From the IMG/VR virus record IMGVR_UViG_3300011116_001253, positions 1 to 64,000 of that record: 64,000 nucleotides of DNA. One strand, written 5' to 3'. Shown here piece by piece: positions 34,472 through 42,565 of the stretch. Below the pieces are notes generated by a model. It was not told the origin of the DNA, ran no database searches, and saw nothing but the letters and a program-made list of their open reading frames with translations. This DNA is from a virus. Position 1 is the first letter of the stretch. Each line of letters starts with the position of its first letter. Position numbers and translations under genes: made by a program.

Positions 34472-35173
34472 ATGTCAAGTGAAAAAACCTATCTCGGAAA
34501 AATAGTAGATAATAGGGATCCTCTTTATCAGGGACGCGCTAGAATTAATGTTTTTGGTTTCTTTGATGATATTCCGACCGAAGATTTACCTTGGGCCGAA
34601 CAAATCTCTGGTTTGTCTTTTGGTGGAAATTTCGGAGGAGGAAACATTTCAATTCCTAGAATAGGAAGTATCGTGGCTGTTAATTTTGCAGAGGATAATT
34701 ATTACAAAATGAACTACCACTACGTCAAAGAGATCGCCCATGATCTTTTGGCCGAACTCAAGGAAGAAAATTCATATGAAGGTACTCAATCTTTAATTTA
34801 TGATTCTGAAGCCCAACCTGGTACCTTAAAAATGATCTATACACGTAAGAATGGACTTGTTTTTCAGCTTGGTGATGCTACGATTCAACTCGACACTCAA
34901 AATTCAGGAACCGACAAAGAAAAACTTCGTGTGAAAATTAAAATGAATGACGATGAGATAAGAATGGAGAAAAGCGGAGGTAAGCAAAAAGTAATTATTA
35001 AATCTGATAATATCGAGCTGGGAGAAGAAGCTATCGAAAAAATCATTTTGGGAAGCTCATTCCTCAGTCTTTTCAACAGCCACACACATCCAACTGGTGT
35101 TGGCCCGTCTGGAGTTCCTGTTGTTCCAATGACAGATATTCAACATCTAAGCCAAGTTTCAAAAACCAAATAA
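34472..35173 (+). CDS. 5: Baseplate spike protein, gp5-like OB fold and needle
   Basis: 233 residues. The N-terminal TYLGKIVDNRDPLYQGRARI...LPWAEQI...IPRIGSIVAVNF is the OB-fold of gp5/gpV-type spike proteins. The middle is beta-strand-repetitive (LRVKIKMNDDEIRMEKSGGK, VIIKSDNIELGEEA), as in the trimeric beta-helix. The end has FNSHTHPTGVGPSGVPVVPM, the 'S-H-H' and 'P--P' tail common in spike proteins. The T4 gp5 lysozyme domain is absent, which explains the short length (T4 gp5 is 575). It sits 2 bases after and 1 base before its neighbours. Confidence 0.8.
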   Translation: MSSEKTYLGKIVDNRDPLYQGRARINVFGFFDDIPTEDLPWAEQISGLSFGGNFGGGNISIPRIGSIVAVNFAEDNYYKMNYHYVKEIAHDLLAELKEENSYEGTQSLIYDSEAQPGTLKMIYTRKNGLVFQLGDATIQLDTQNSGTDKEKLRVKIKMNDDEIRMEKSGGKQKVIIKSDNIELGEEAIEKIILGSSFLSLFNSHTHPTGVGPSGVPVVPMTDIQHLSQVSKTK

Positions 35174-35174
35174 T

Positions 35175-36875
35175 ATGCCTGCAAATTGGAATTCTTTTGT
35201 CTCTAATGTTTCATCAAAGCTAGACAATCAATCTTTTGATGGTAGCTACGATCCAGCTGGTGAAAATGTAAATGATTTTTCAACCTATCTTGCACAGCAG
35301 TATATCGAGGCAACAGTTAATAAAGCTCAGACCCCTTATGGAAACACGCATCAAAAAGGTGACGATAGAATCTTAATTAATTCCTTTACCGAAGCTTTTA
35401 AAAAGCTTCAAACCCAAACTTCTCCAACATTGGATGAAAAAAAGAAGGATCCTAATTACAGATCATTGAATGAGTCTCCAAAGGAACAGGATGCACAGTC
35501 GAGCCAAGATCAGTTCTATTTAGATTTTTTGGCTTGGACTGAAGACAATTCAACAACAATCGGTGATTTTGTTTATTCTTATTTTTTCACGCAGTTTCCG
35601 AATTTTCCATTAACGCAGGATCAGCAGGTTATAGAAATAGCGAAAAGAATAATTAATAGATTTGATGGTAGTTCTGATTATTTACAATGGATATACACTC
35701 TAAAATTACAGAATGATGAACTTTCAGATCTTTCTAATCGGGTATACGATAAAATAATTGAATTGATAAAGGGAATCACTCAAAAAGAAATTGCTGTTGG
35801 AGATGATGTTCAAGGGGTAGCTGTATATCCGCTGCTTTCTAACGGTGTTGAAAACACATTTCAAAGATCTAATGGAGCAGGAGATATAGTAAGAGGCAAG
35901 GTTGTGTCAATCGAACAAACTAATGGATTACCTATATACAGGGTTTCTACAAAATTTCAGGGAAGATTAATACAAAGAACACTCAGAAATGAATCAATTC
36001 AGAAAAAAATAAACGTTGATGATTTTAAAAATGTCAAAGATTTAAACCTGAGTCGAAAAATTTTACAAGAAACCAGGGTTAATGATCCTGAAAGAATTCC
36101 GACTTACGTGACCGGTAAATTTATAACAAGATTCACATACGATCCAAACACTGATAAAAATTTATTTACTCGTATAATCTCTAAAGCTTTATCTTATAGT
36201 GGAGACACTCTTAATTCCTTTCAGACTTCTTCTGATCAGGCTTTAAGCATTTCGAATATTATTTATAGTAAAGAAATACAAAATTTCTTAACTGGAAATT
36301 TCACAAATATAAGTTTTACTGGTTCTTCCTTGCTAAATCCAAATTATCTCAAGAGTGATTCTGGTAAAAATGATTACACAAGTATTAAAGGACTTCTTTC
36401 TGAAGTCTCAAATAAAAAAATATCTAACTACACTTTGGAATCTGCAGTTTACCTAAATCTCAAAAGAAGGTATCTAGATTTTTTAACTGCACAAGAAAAA
36501 AAACCAATAGAGAATATAGATCAAGAGGATCCATATCAAATAATGGCAGATGGCGTTATAAAATATTGGGCTAGTTGTTTAGATAAGCCATTTTCAAGTT
36601 CACCTCCTATACCACCTTGTACCATAACTCCTCCCTCTAATGGAGTTTATTTGGGCATTTATTACGGATCTACTAGAAATCTTTCGGATAACATCAGACG
36701 ATCTTTCAATAACGGTAAGAATTTAAATGATGTAAAAGCTGGGTCTTTAGTTGCTAATGCCTTAGCTTATTCTTTTCAACAACAACTATCAGAAATGAAG
36801 TTCATATATTTTGGTGGAATACCAACATCAAACGGTCCAGTGCCGATGACTGGATTTGTTTCTATAGTATTTTAA
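35175..36875 (+). CDS. Unknown baseplate-cluster structural protein, 566 aa
   Basis: Starts 1 base after the spike gene. Features: STYLAQQYIEATVNKAQTPY near residue 35, a helical section (QVIEIAKRIINRFDGSSDYL), a small beta-barrel (ENTFQRSNGAGDIVRGKVVS), and a Gly/Pro-rich C-terminus with PVPMTGFVSIVF. Not assigned to a family. Its place between spike and wedge genes supports a baseplate role. Confidence 0.5.
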   Translation: MPANWNSFVSNVSSKLDNQSFDGSYDPAGENVNDFSTYLAQQYIEATVNKAQTPYGNTHQKGDDRILINSFTEAFKKLQTQTSPTLDEKKKDPNYRSLNESPKEQDAQSSQDQFYLDFLAWTEDNSTTIGDFVYSYFFTQFPNFPLTQDQQVIEIAKRIINRFDGSSDYLQWIYTLKLQNDELSDLSNRVYDKIIELIKGITQKEIAVGDDVQGVAVYPLLSNGVENTFQRSNGAGDIVRGKVVSIEQTNGLPIYRVSTKFQGRLIQRTLRNESIQKKINVDDFKNVKDLNLSRKILQETRVNDPERIPTYVTGKFITRFTYDPNTDKNLFTRIISKALSYSGDTLNSFQTSSDQALSISNIIYSKEIQNFLTGNFTNISFTGSSLLNPNYLKSDSGKNDYTSIKGLLSEVSNKKISNYTLESAVYLNLKRRYLDFLTAQEKKPIENIDQEDPYQIMADGVIKYWASCLDKPFSSSPPIPPCTITPPSNGVYLGIYYGSTRNLSDNIRRSFNNGKNLNDVKAGSLVANALAYSFQQQLSEMKFIYFGGIPTSNGPVPMTGFVSIVF

Positions 36876-36907
36876 AAAATTCTCCATAAATAAGGAACTT
36901 AATGGTG

Positions 36908-36915
36908 GATATATA
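36908..36915 (+). promoter_or_regulatory. Late promoter-like GATATATA before the S1-like gene
   Basis: GTGGATATATAGTAAG lies 33 bases before the ATG at 36948. The preceding GTG is also found at the 22654 copy (GTGGATATATA). It gives the S1-amidoligase pair its own transcript start. Confidence 0.58.
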
Positions 36916-36947
36916 GTAAGATTCTTAACTTCTTAAACACAAAAAAT

Positions 36948-38135
36948 ATGACTCACTTTTCGAGAGAAAACGAAACAAACTTAATTGATTTTGACTGGAA
37001 CATCCAGAACGGGAACAAACCTAACAGAAAACTAAAAAGAGTTCCTGGTGGATTCAAGGTGTACTGCCATGAACCATATGCACAAGGACTTCTTGATTTA
37101 TTTAATTCTTATTTTTCAGGAAACACGCAGATTGACGAGCATGGAAAAGACCTCATCGAAGGAATGGTTTATCCTTGTAAAATCGTTGTTTTGAGAGAGG
37201 ATGAGGCTTTAGCTCAGACCTCAACAGGACAAAGCATCTATATAGATTTGAAAAAAGAAAAGAAGGACGCTGAAAAATTGGATATTAGTGGTCTTTCATT
37301 TAATATAGGAGATGTTGTACAGGCTAGAGTGAGACTTTCTGGATCTAATTATTATGGTTCGGTGATAGAGTATTACATGCACAGCTTAAGATTGGAACTT
37401 TTTGAACAAATCAAAAAGGAATCTAACGCTTATTTGATTAAAATAGAAAGTATCAACAAAGGAGGATATATTGTTGATTTATCTGGTATAAAATGCTTCC
37501 TTCCAGGTTCACTTGCAGCTGCTAATAGAATAACAGATTTTGAGTCTTATATAGGAAAACAGCTTCATGTTATGATGGAAGGATATGTCGAAGCCAAAGA
37601 CATTTTCATAGTTTCTTACAAAAAATACCTTAACAAGATTATGGAATCTAAGATCCAAGAATTGGATCTAACCAAAAAATATAAAGGTTTTGTAACAGGT
37701 ACAAGTGAATTCGGAGTCTTCGTTGAATGGGAAGAGGTTTACACTGGTTTAATCCACAAAACAGAATTCTTAGAAGAATCAGAATTGACAACTATACATC
37801 CTGGCGATGAGATTGAATTTTATGTCAAAGAGATAAAAGACAATAATCGTTTAACACTTACTCTAGAGAAACCCCTTGAAAGAAATGTTATTATACAGGA
37901 TCTAGAAAATCAAATCAAAGAAGGATCTGAAGATCCAATCGAAGCAAGAATAAAACACAGAAGAAAAAATGGGATCTTAATAGAGCTATCTAACTTAGGT
38001 TTAATGGCTTTAGTCCCTCAGGATAAAATTGGAAAGAGAGATCGAAATCTAAAACCTGGGGATGATCTGCTAGTAGTAGTTTATGAAGTCGAACCATCTA
38101 GCGGAAAAATTTACGCTAGAACCTTCAATGACTGA
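36948..38135 (+). CDS. Multi-domain S1 RNA-binding protein (ribosomal S1-like)
   Basis: 395 residues with three or four tandem OB/S1 domains. The clearest is residues ~240-308: KYKGFVTGTSEFGVFVEW, then YTGLIHKTEFLEES, HPGDEIEFYVKEIK and NRLTLTLEK. This is the canonical S1 pattern (G-V-----FG-FV---G--GLhH-S-------G--h---V--id---R--LS-K). Others lie at ~62-145, ~150-225 (SINKGGYIVDLSGIKCFLPGS) and ~325-393 (RRKNGILIELSNLGLMALVP). Bacterial S1 has four to six such domains and recruits mRNA to the 30S subunit. A phage copy could favour late phage mRNAs or bind phage RNA. Its stop overlaps the amidoligase start (ATGACTGA). Confidence 0.82.
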   Translation: MTHFSRENETNLIDFDWNIQNGNKPNRKLKRVPGGFKVYCHEPYAQGLLDLFNSYFSGNTQIDEHGKDLIEGMVYPCKIVVLREDEALAQTSTGQSIYIDLKKEKKDAEKLDISGLSFNIGDVVQARVRLSGSNYYGSVIEYYMHSLRLELFEQIKKESNAYLIKIESINKGGYIVDLSGIKCFLPGSLAAANRITDFESYIGKQLHVMMEGYVEAKDIFIVSYKKYLNKIMESKIQELDLTKKYKGFVTGTSEFGVFVEWEEVYTGLIHKTEFLEESELTTIHPGDEIEFYVKEIKDNNRLTLTLEKPLERNVIIQDLENQIKEGSEDPIEARIKHRRKNGILIELSNLGLMALVPQDKIGKRDRNLKPGDDLLVVVYEVEPSSGKIYARTFND

Positions 38136-39534
38136 TAATAGAAATCATTTTGATAAGCTTCATGCCCTTTCATCTGCTATAATAGGATTCGAATTTGAGT
38201 TCTATACTAACATGATGAAGGGCAAGGTAGCAGAATCACTTTCCAAACTTCTTAATAAAAAAGTACAGGTATCTGAAAAATATCATTCTAAATTACCTGT
38301 AGATTCTAACACTTTTAAATTGGAGCCTGATTATTCGGGTGGTAATAATATGATGGAATTCATCACAGGACCACTCCCGTATAATGAGGCTATGCCTATT
38401 TTAATCAAAACCCTAAATTGGATTGACGAAAATGGGTGGACTAATGATAGGTGTGCTTTCCAGTTTTCTGTCAGCTTCGATAAGTTCAGAAAAGATGTTA
38501 AAGATAAAATTGAGAATTTAGATAGACTCAAATTTATATTAGGTTTAGATGAGGGCTTGATTTATTCTAAGTTTGGCAATAGAAATAAAAACGTATATGC
38601 CAAATCTATAAAAAGAGTAGTTCCTAGAAATAGATTTTCGGTAGTTGAGAATTTAAGTACTATAGATCCTAAAATGTTCAAGATTCCGGAAGACAAATAC
38701 TATGGGGTCAACTTCACAAAAGCACCAAAAGGTTATCTTGAATTTAGATATTTAGGTAATAGAGACTACCAAAAAAAGACAAAGGATATCAGAGAGGTTA
38801 TAGATTATGTTATACTCTATCTCTATGATTTACTCAGCCACCGTATAGCAGGATACACAAAAGAAGATCTGAAAAAGCTACAGGAGCTTATGAATCAATA
38901 CACCAAAGTGGTTAGATCTTTCAGCAATCCTGAATTATTTTTTCAAAACTATCCAGATTTTCATGTCTTTGTTGATTTAAAAGGTTGGGATGAAAATATT
39001 AAAACATATTTCCCATCGATCAGAGATAAAATCTTTGATATAATAGTTGAAGGTAATGTGAAGTCTTGCTATTTTAATTATGATACAACTACAGGAAGAT
39101 ATCAGATAAAAGAAGCTAGAAGTAGAGAAGCTTTCATATTGGAAGATTTAGATCTAATTTCATGTGATATTAAAAACGGTATAATCAAAAATTGTAACAT
39201 TTACAGCTGTGATATTAAAAAATCCTCACTAGAGGATTGTAATGTTGTCAACGATACAACTATTAAATCTTCAAAGATTAAAAATACTATTTTACAATTT
39301 AAGAATGAGGTAGAAGATAGCTTTATCGATTGTGAGGGTAAGAATATAAATTGTAAGATAGTTGGCGGAGTTTTTAGAGCCGGTAATGTTGGAGAATTGG
39401 CCGAAATAAGCAAAGAAACACTCAAAGTTAAAGGATGGGAAGATTTTAGAAAACAGAGATTTGTTACCGATAGTAGATTAAAGAATTCGAATGATAAATA
39501 CAATATTTCTAAATTCGGAAACATGAATTTTTAA
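38128..39534 (+). CDS. Amidoligase-like enzyme with C-terminal beta-helix-type repeats
   Basis: 468 residues from the ATG at 38128, which overlaps the S1 stop; an upstream in-frame ATG at 38083 lies inside S1. Residues ~18-120 fit the putative amidoligase family (COOH-NH2 ligases): IIGFEFEFYTN (Glu22/Glu24), TFKLEPDYS, MMEFITGPLPYNEAM (E--TGP) and CAFQFSVSFDKF, where the family usually has C-G-H-H-h-s. A conserved-type Arg lies in YLEFRYLGNRDYQ (~residue 207). Residues ~340-430 contain short irregular repeats (SCDIKNGIIKNCNIYSCDIK, SSLEDCNVVNDTTIKSSKIK) typical of a right-handed beta-helix or pentapeptide fold. It may conjugate an amine or peptide to a carboxyl on a protein or cell-wall component; the target is unknown. 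Confidence 0.62.
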   Translation: MTDNRNHFDKLHALSSAIIGFEFEFYTNMMKGKVAESLSKLLNKKVQVSEKYHSKLPVDSNTFKLEPDYSGGNNMMEFITGPLPYNEAMPILIKTLNWIDENGWTNDRCAFQFSVSFDKFRKDVKDKIENLDRLKFILGLDEGLIYSKFGNRNKNVYAKSIKRVVPRNRFSVVENLSTIDPKMFKIPEDKYYGVNFTKAPKGYLEFRYLGNRDYQKKTKDIREVIDYVILYLYDLLSHRIAGYTKEDLKKLQELMNQYTKVVRSFSNPELFFQNYPDFHVFVDLKGWDENIKTYFPSIRDKIFDIIVEGNVKSCYFNYDTTTGRYQIKEARSREAFILEDLDLISCDIKNGIIKNCNIYSCDIKKSSLEDCNVVNDTTIKSSKIKNTILQFKNEVEDSFIDCEGKNINCKIVGGVFRAGNVGELAEISKETLKVKGWEDFRKQRFVTDSRLKNSNDKYNISKFGNMNF

Positions 39535-39549
39535 AATAACAACCATAAA

Positions 39550-40326
39550 ATGACAGAACAGGAGCTTATACAAGAAATAGAAGATGCTTTATCATTCAGC
39601 TGTGCTCTCCCATATAATCTTAATGAAGATGAGGTAAAAAGGATCATCAAAAGAGCAAGAGCTTGGTTTCTTGATAATTATCAATATGCTGTTGAAGATA
39701 GGGTTTTTGTTTTAGCAAATCAGATTTTTCGACATCCTGAATTTAAACAGACTCGACAAATTAAACTTCCTGAATCTATAGTTAGTGTTTACGAGGTAAG
39801 AGAAGTTGGAGGATATGGGATTTCAGGTAATCCCGATAGAGATTTCAGTGATTCTAAATTATTAGGATCCGAATTATTACTCTCTCCTTTTGTTGGCGAC
39901 AATCTGGTTTATAGAACTGTTATGTATTCATATTTCGATCTTGCCAAAGCATATCTTTTGAATACTTTTGCTTTCAAGTGGAATAAAAATAGTAAAAAGC
40001 TAACTATATTGGGTAGAGATCCAGGAAGATCAGGAAAGGGTCAATTAGCACAAGGATTTGGCGTCGGTGGAACAGATGTTTATATCAGATGCTTCGTAGC
40101 TTTAAACGATGATGATCTTTTTGCTGATGAACTTTTTATAAGATATTGCATAGCAAAGTCTAAAATTGCTCTTGCTAATATGCTTTCTGTATTTACTTAT
40201 AATCTTCCAGGAGGTGTCCAGGTAAACTCTGCAGACATAAGATCAACAGGCGAGACAGAGTTACAAGAAGTTATGGACATGATAAACGGGGAAAACACTC
40301 CCTCTTATTTCCTTCAATGGAATTAA
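39550..40326 (+). CDS. Structural protein, possibly neck or connector, 258 aa
   Basis: Begins with a helical segment (TEQELIQEIEDALSFSCALP, DEDEVKRII-like). The C-terminal part is FADELFIRYCIAKSKIALAN...YNLPGGVQVNSADIRSTGET. The 'LPGG--hN---I---G--E---h' ending occurs in virion proteins near T4-like neck and baseplate genes, but I cannot attach a gene number. It directly precedes the gp25 unit. Confidence 0.5.
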   Translation: MTEQELIQEIEDALSFSCALPYNLNEDEVKRIIKRARAWFLDNYQYAVEDRVFVLANQIFRHPEFKQTRQIKLPESIVSVYEVREVGGYGISGNPDRDFSDSKLLGSELLLSPFVGDNLVYRTVMYSYFDLAKAYLLNTFAFKWNKNSKKLTILGRDPGRSGKGQLAQGFGVGGTDVYIRCFVALNDDDLFADELFIRYCIAKSKIALANMLSVFTYNLPGGVQVNSADIRSTGETELQEVMDMINGENTPSYFLQWN

Positions 40327-40422
40327 AAAATATACACCGTCTATTTTCATCAAAATCTGGAACTACCACAGTAATTCTATTCGTATTTCTGAATAGCATC
40401 ACACTCACTTTTTTACTTGTAA

Positions 40423-40455
40423 ATAAACTGTCGATATATAATATCAACAGTTTAT
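40423..40455 (+). promoter_or_regulatory. Hairpin spanning the promoter motif and the gp25 start codon
   Basis: Inverted repeat ATAAACTGT (40423-40431) / ACAGTTTAT (40447-40455), extended inward by GATAT / ATATC with one mismatch and a 3-base loop. The right arm contains the first two bases of the gp25 ATG. There is no T run, so it is not a terminator; it could affect translation if transcription starts upstream. Confidence 0.55.
40433..40440 (+). promoter_or_regulatory. Late promoter-like GATATATA before gp25
   Basis: Fourteen bases before the ATG at 40454, the shortest spacing of the set. It lies inside the hairpin described at 40423-40455. Confidence 0.55.
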
Positions 40456-40825
40456 GAGAGAGATTTATAACAGAGATCCTTTAGATCCAAACTACAACCC
40501 CTTTCAGATTGAAACCACAGATCCAATTGAAATTTGTGTTGGTCAATTGAAAATGATGCTTTTTTCGAATAAAGGTGAAGTTCTAGGTGATCCCAGATTT
40601 GGTCTTAATCTTGAAGATCTTATTTTTAATCTAGAACTTTCAGAAACAAGTATTAGAAACGAATTGGATATATTTCTCAAAACTTACATTCCTCTCTTTC
40701 AAAAACTTGGTGGAACCTATACCTTGAAATTTTTCGCAGGAACACAGAGAGATATAGCAACTCTGGATTTTGCCATTCCTTCAGATGGCGGTCTAAGCCC
40801 GGTTGTAACCTTAAGAATAACTTAA
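40454..40825 (+). CDS. 25: Baseplate wedge protein, gp25-like
   Basis: 123 residues (T4 gp25 is 132), GPW/gp25 family. Seen: DPIEICVGQLKMMLFSNKGE, then VLGDPRFGLNLEDLIFNLEL, the family's 'GE-----FG--h---hFe' core, and a C-terminal beta-strand set ending VVTLRI. It joins gp6 and gp53 in the wedge. It is the first gene of the wedge operon, followed 9 bases later by the gp6-like gene. Confidence 0.85.
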   Translation: MREIYNRDPLDPNYNPFQIETTDPIEICVGQLKMMLFSNKGEVLGDPRFGLNLEDLIFNLELSETSIRNELDIFLKTYIPLFQKLGGTYTLKFFAGTQRDIATLDFAIPSDGGLSPVVTLRIT

Positions 40826-40834
40826 TTTACTAGA

Positions 40835-41707
40835 ATGAATATTTTTAAAAAGAACAATATCCTAATAAATGGCTTGCTAAATGATACTTTCACTTTTTTG
40901 CAGGATACCTATAATCAGACTACAGCCATGTTCACTGTAGCTTCTGCATGGGGACAAATTCTTTTTGTTTTGCAGAATCTATCTCAAATGATTCTCTATT
41001 TCATCGAGGATTCCATTACAGAATTGAATATAGAACAAGCTTCACGTGATTCATCTATACGAAGTTTAGCCAGAATAGCAGGATATGATCCAGGTAGAGC
41101 TTCTACTGCTCAAGGAGAGATAATTCTATCGTGGAACAGGAGAGAATCTGATGTCGGTGGAGGTTCAGTTATAGTGAACAATAAAGCTCAGATAAGATGT
41201 GAACAAAACGGTAAGGTTTATTCAATGATATTCGGATCTTCTCGTGTAACAATCCCTCTAGCTTCAAGTACATCCCCACTTAGAGTGAAAATTGCTCAGG
41301 GGGACTTTCAAACTGCTATTGTTACAGGTACTGGATTAGCTCTACAGAGCTTTAATTTGCCCTCTGCTAGTGCTGCTTTTTTAGATCAGTATTATGTTGA
41401 TGTTTATGTTAATGAAGAAAAATGGAACAGGTACGATTCACTCTATGACATTCCTTTGAATGGAAAGGGATTTTTAGTGAGAACTGGGATACAGGAAGGT
41501 CTTGACGTTTATTTTGGTAACTCTAATTTTGGTATGGTTCCTCAAAGAGGTTCTAGAATAAGAATCGAGTATCTGCAAACATCTGGCCTCTCAGGAAATG
41601 CTGTTTCAACAAAGGATACTCCGTTAACCTATAGATTTGTTTCTACTGGAACAGATTTATTTGGAAGTGAAGTTAATCTTAATAATTATCTAATTGGTGC
41701 TAATTAG
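40835..41707 (+). CDS. 6: Baseplate wedge gp6-like, N-terminal portion (ends at in-frame TAG)
   Basis: 290 residues up to TAG at 41705. The N-terminal ITELNIEQASRDSSIRSLAR...GYDPGRASTAQGEI matches the gp6/baseplate-J 'E--LdtA--r-sv--lA---GY-p-s---a' block. VYVNEEKWNRYDSLYDIPLN and VYFGNSNFGMVPQRGSRIRI, then YLQTSGLSGNA, match its 'W----s--d------y-h-----h--FGdG--G--P--G--h-h-Y--t-G--GN'. The frame continues past TAG without shift into the next ORF, which carries the remaining gp6/J blocks. The two probably derive from one ~576-codon gene (T4 gp6 is 660). Confidence 0.8.
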   Translation: MNIFKKNNILINGLLNDTFTFLQDTYNQTTAMFTVASAWGQILFVLQNLSQMILYFIEDSITELNIEQASRDSSIRSLARIAGYDPGRASTAQGEIILSWNRRESDVGGGSVIVNNKAQIRCEQNGKVYSMIFGSSRVTIPLASSTSPLRVKIAQGDFQTAIVTGTGLALQSFNLPSASAAFLDQYYVDVYVNEEKWNRYDSLYDIPLNGKGFLVRTGIQEGLDVYFGNSNFGMVPQRGSRIRIEYLQTSGLSGNAVSTKDTPLTYRFVSTGTDLFGSEVNLNNYLIGAN

Positions 41708-42565
41708 ATAGACCCTTCTTTCGGTTCTAATCCTGAACCTTTAAGTTTAGTCAGATTGGTTGCTCCAAAGACATATAGATCATATGTGTTTGCTAACGCT
41801 ACTAACTATGAGATTTTTCTTAATAAGTTGGGAATATTTTCTCAGGTTCAAGCATTCTCGACTTTCGACGATGATTATTTGAATGATGATAATGTTATCT
41901 ATATCTATTTAGTTCCTGATGTTACTCTTAACATTAGTTCGAATGAGGACTATTTTAGCATACCTGTTTCTAACTTTTTATTAACCGAACAACAAAGATT
42001 AAGTGTTTTAAATTTAATTGAAGATTCTGGATCTATGATTGCTACAACTGTTGTTAAAATAGTTGAACCTGTTATTACACGATATATTGCAAATGTTATT
42101 ATTACAATGTTTGAAGGGTTTGATCCTGAAACAATTCGTCAACAAATTAGGAATAAAGTATCAGATTATATGTTAAATTTAAAAAGAAGAGATTTTATAC
42201 CTAAGTCCGATATGATTGCTATTATAGAATCAGTTGAAGGCGTTGATTCAGTCTCATTCTTTTTTGTTAGCCAAAAGAATGAAGCAAATCAAATTTTGCT
42301 TAAATCTTTAAACAACGTTTCTGATGCACAGAGAAGTCAACAAATAGGACTTAATTCATTTGGTGATATAGTGATTGGAAGAAATGAATTGGTTATACTT
42401 AGAGGAGGTTGGACTGATAGAAATGGAGTGGTTTACACAGATTCTATAACTTCAGGAAAACCAGGACCACTAAATATCAATATTTCGAATATCGTCCAAA
42501 AAGGATATAATTCTGGTTTAAATGCGGATCTCAAAAAACAAATCATAGCTTCAACAACAGTATAA
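41708..42565 (+). CDS. 6: Baseplate wedge gp6-like, C-terminal portion (after in-frame TAG)
   Basis: Open in the same frame directly after TAG. The first codons read IDPSFGSNPEPLSLVRLVAP, the baseplate-J 'G-----E-h---R--AP' block, so this part is likely translated. The next block TYRSYVFANATNYEIFLNKL fits '---nRAVT--DY---h'. The first conventional start is TTG at 41756, which would remove that conserved block; the other option is the ATA at 41708 or readthrough of the TAG. Later FEGFDPETIRQQIRNKVSDY and MIAIIESVEGVDSVSFFF are typical of gp6/J C-termini. It ends in TAATG overlap with the next gene. Confidence 0.72.
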   Translation: MDPSFGSNPEPLSLVRLVAPKTYRSYVFANATNYEIFLNKLGIFSQVQAFSTFDDDYLNDDNVIYIYLVPDVTLNISSNEDYFSIPVSNFLLTEQQRLSVLNLIEDSGSMIATTVVKIVEPVITRYIANVIITMFEGFDPETIRQQIRNKVSDYMLNLKRRDFIPKSDMIAIIESVEGVDSVSFFFVSQKNEANQILLKSLNNVSDAQRSQQIGLNSFGDIVIGRNELVILRGGWTDRNGVVYTDSITSGKPGPLNINISNIVQKGYNSGLNADLKKQIIASTTV

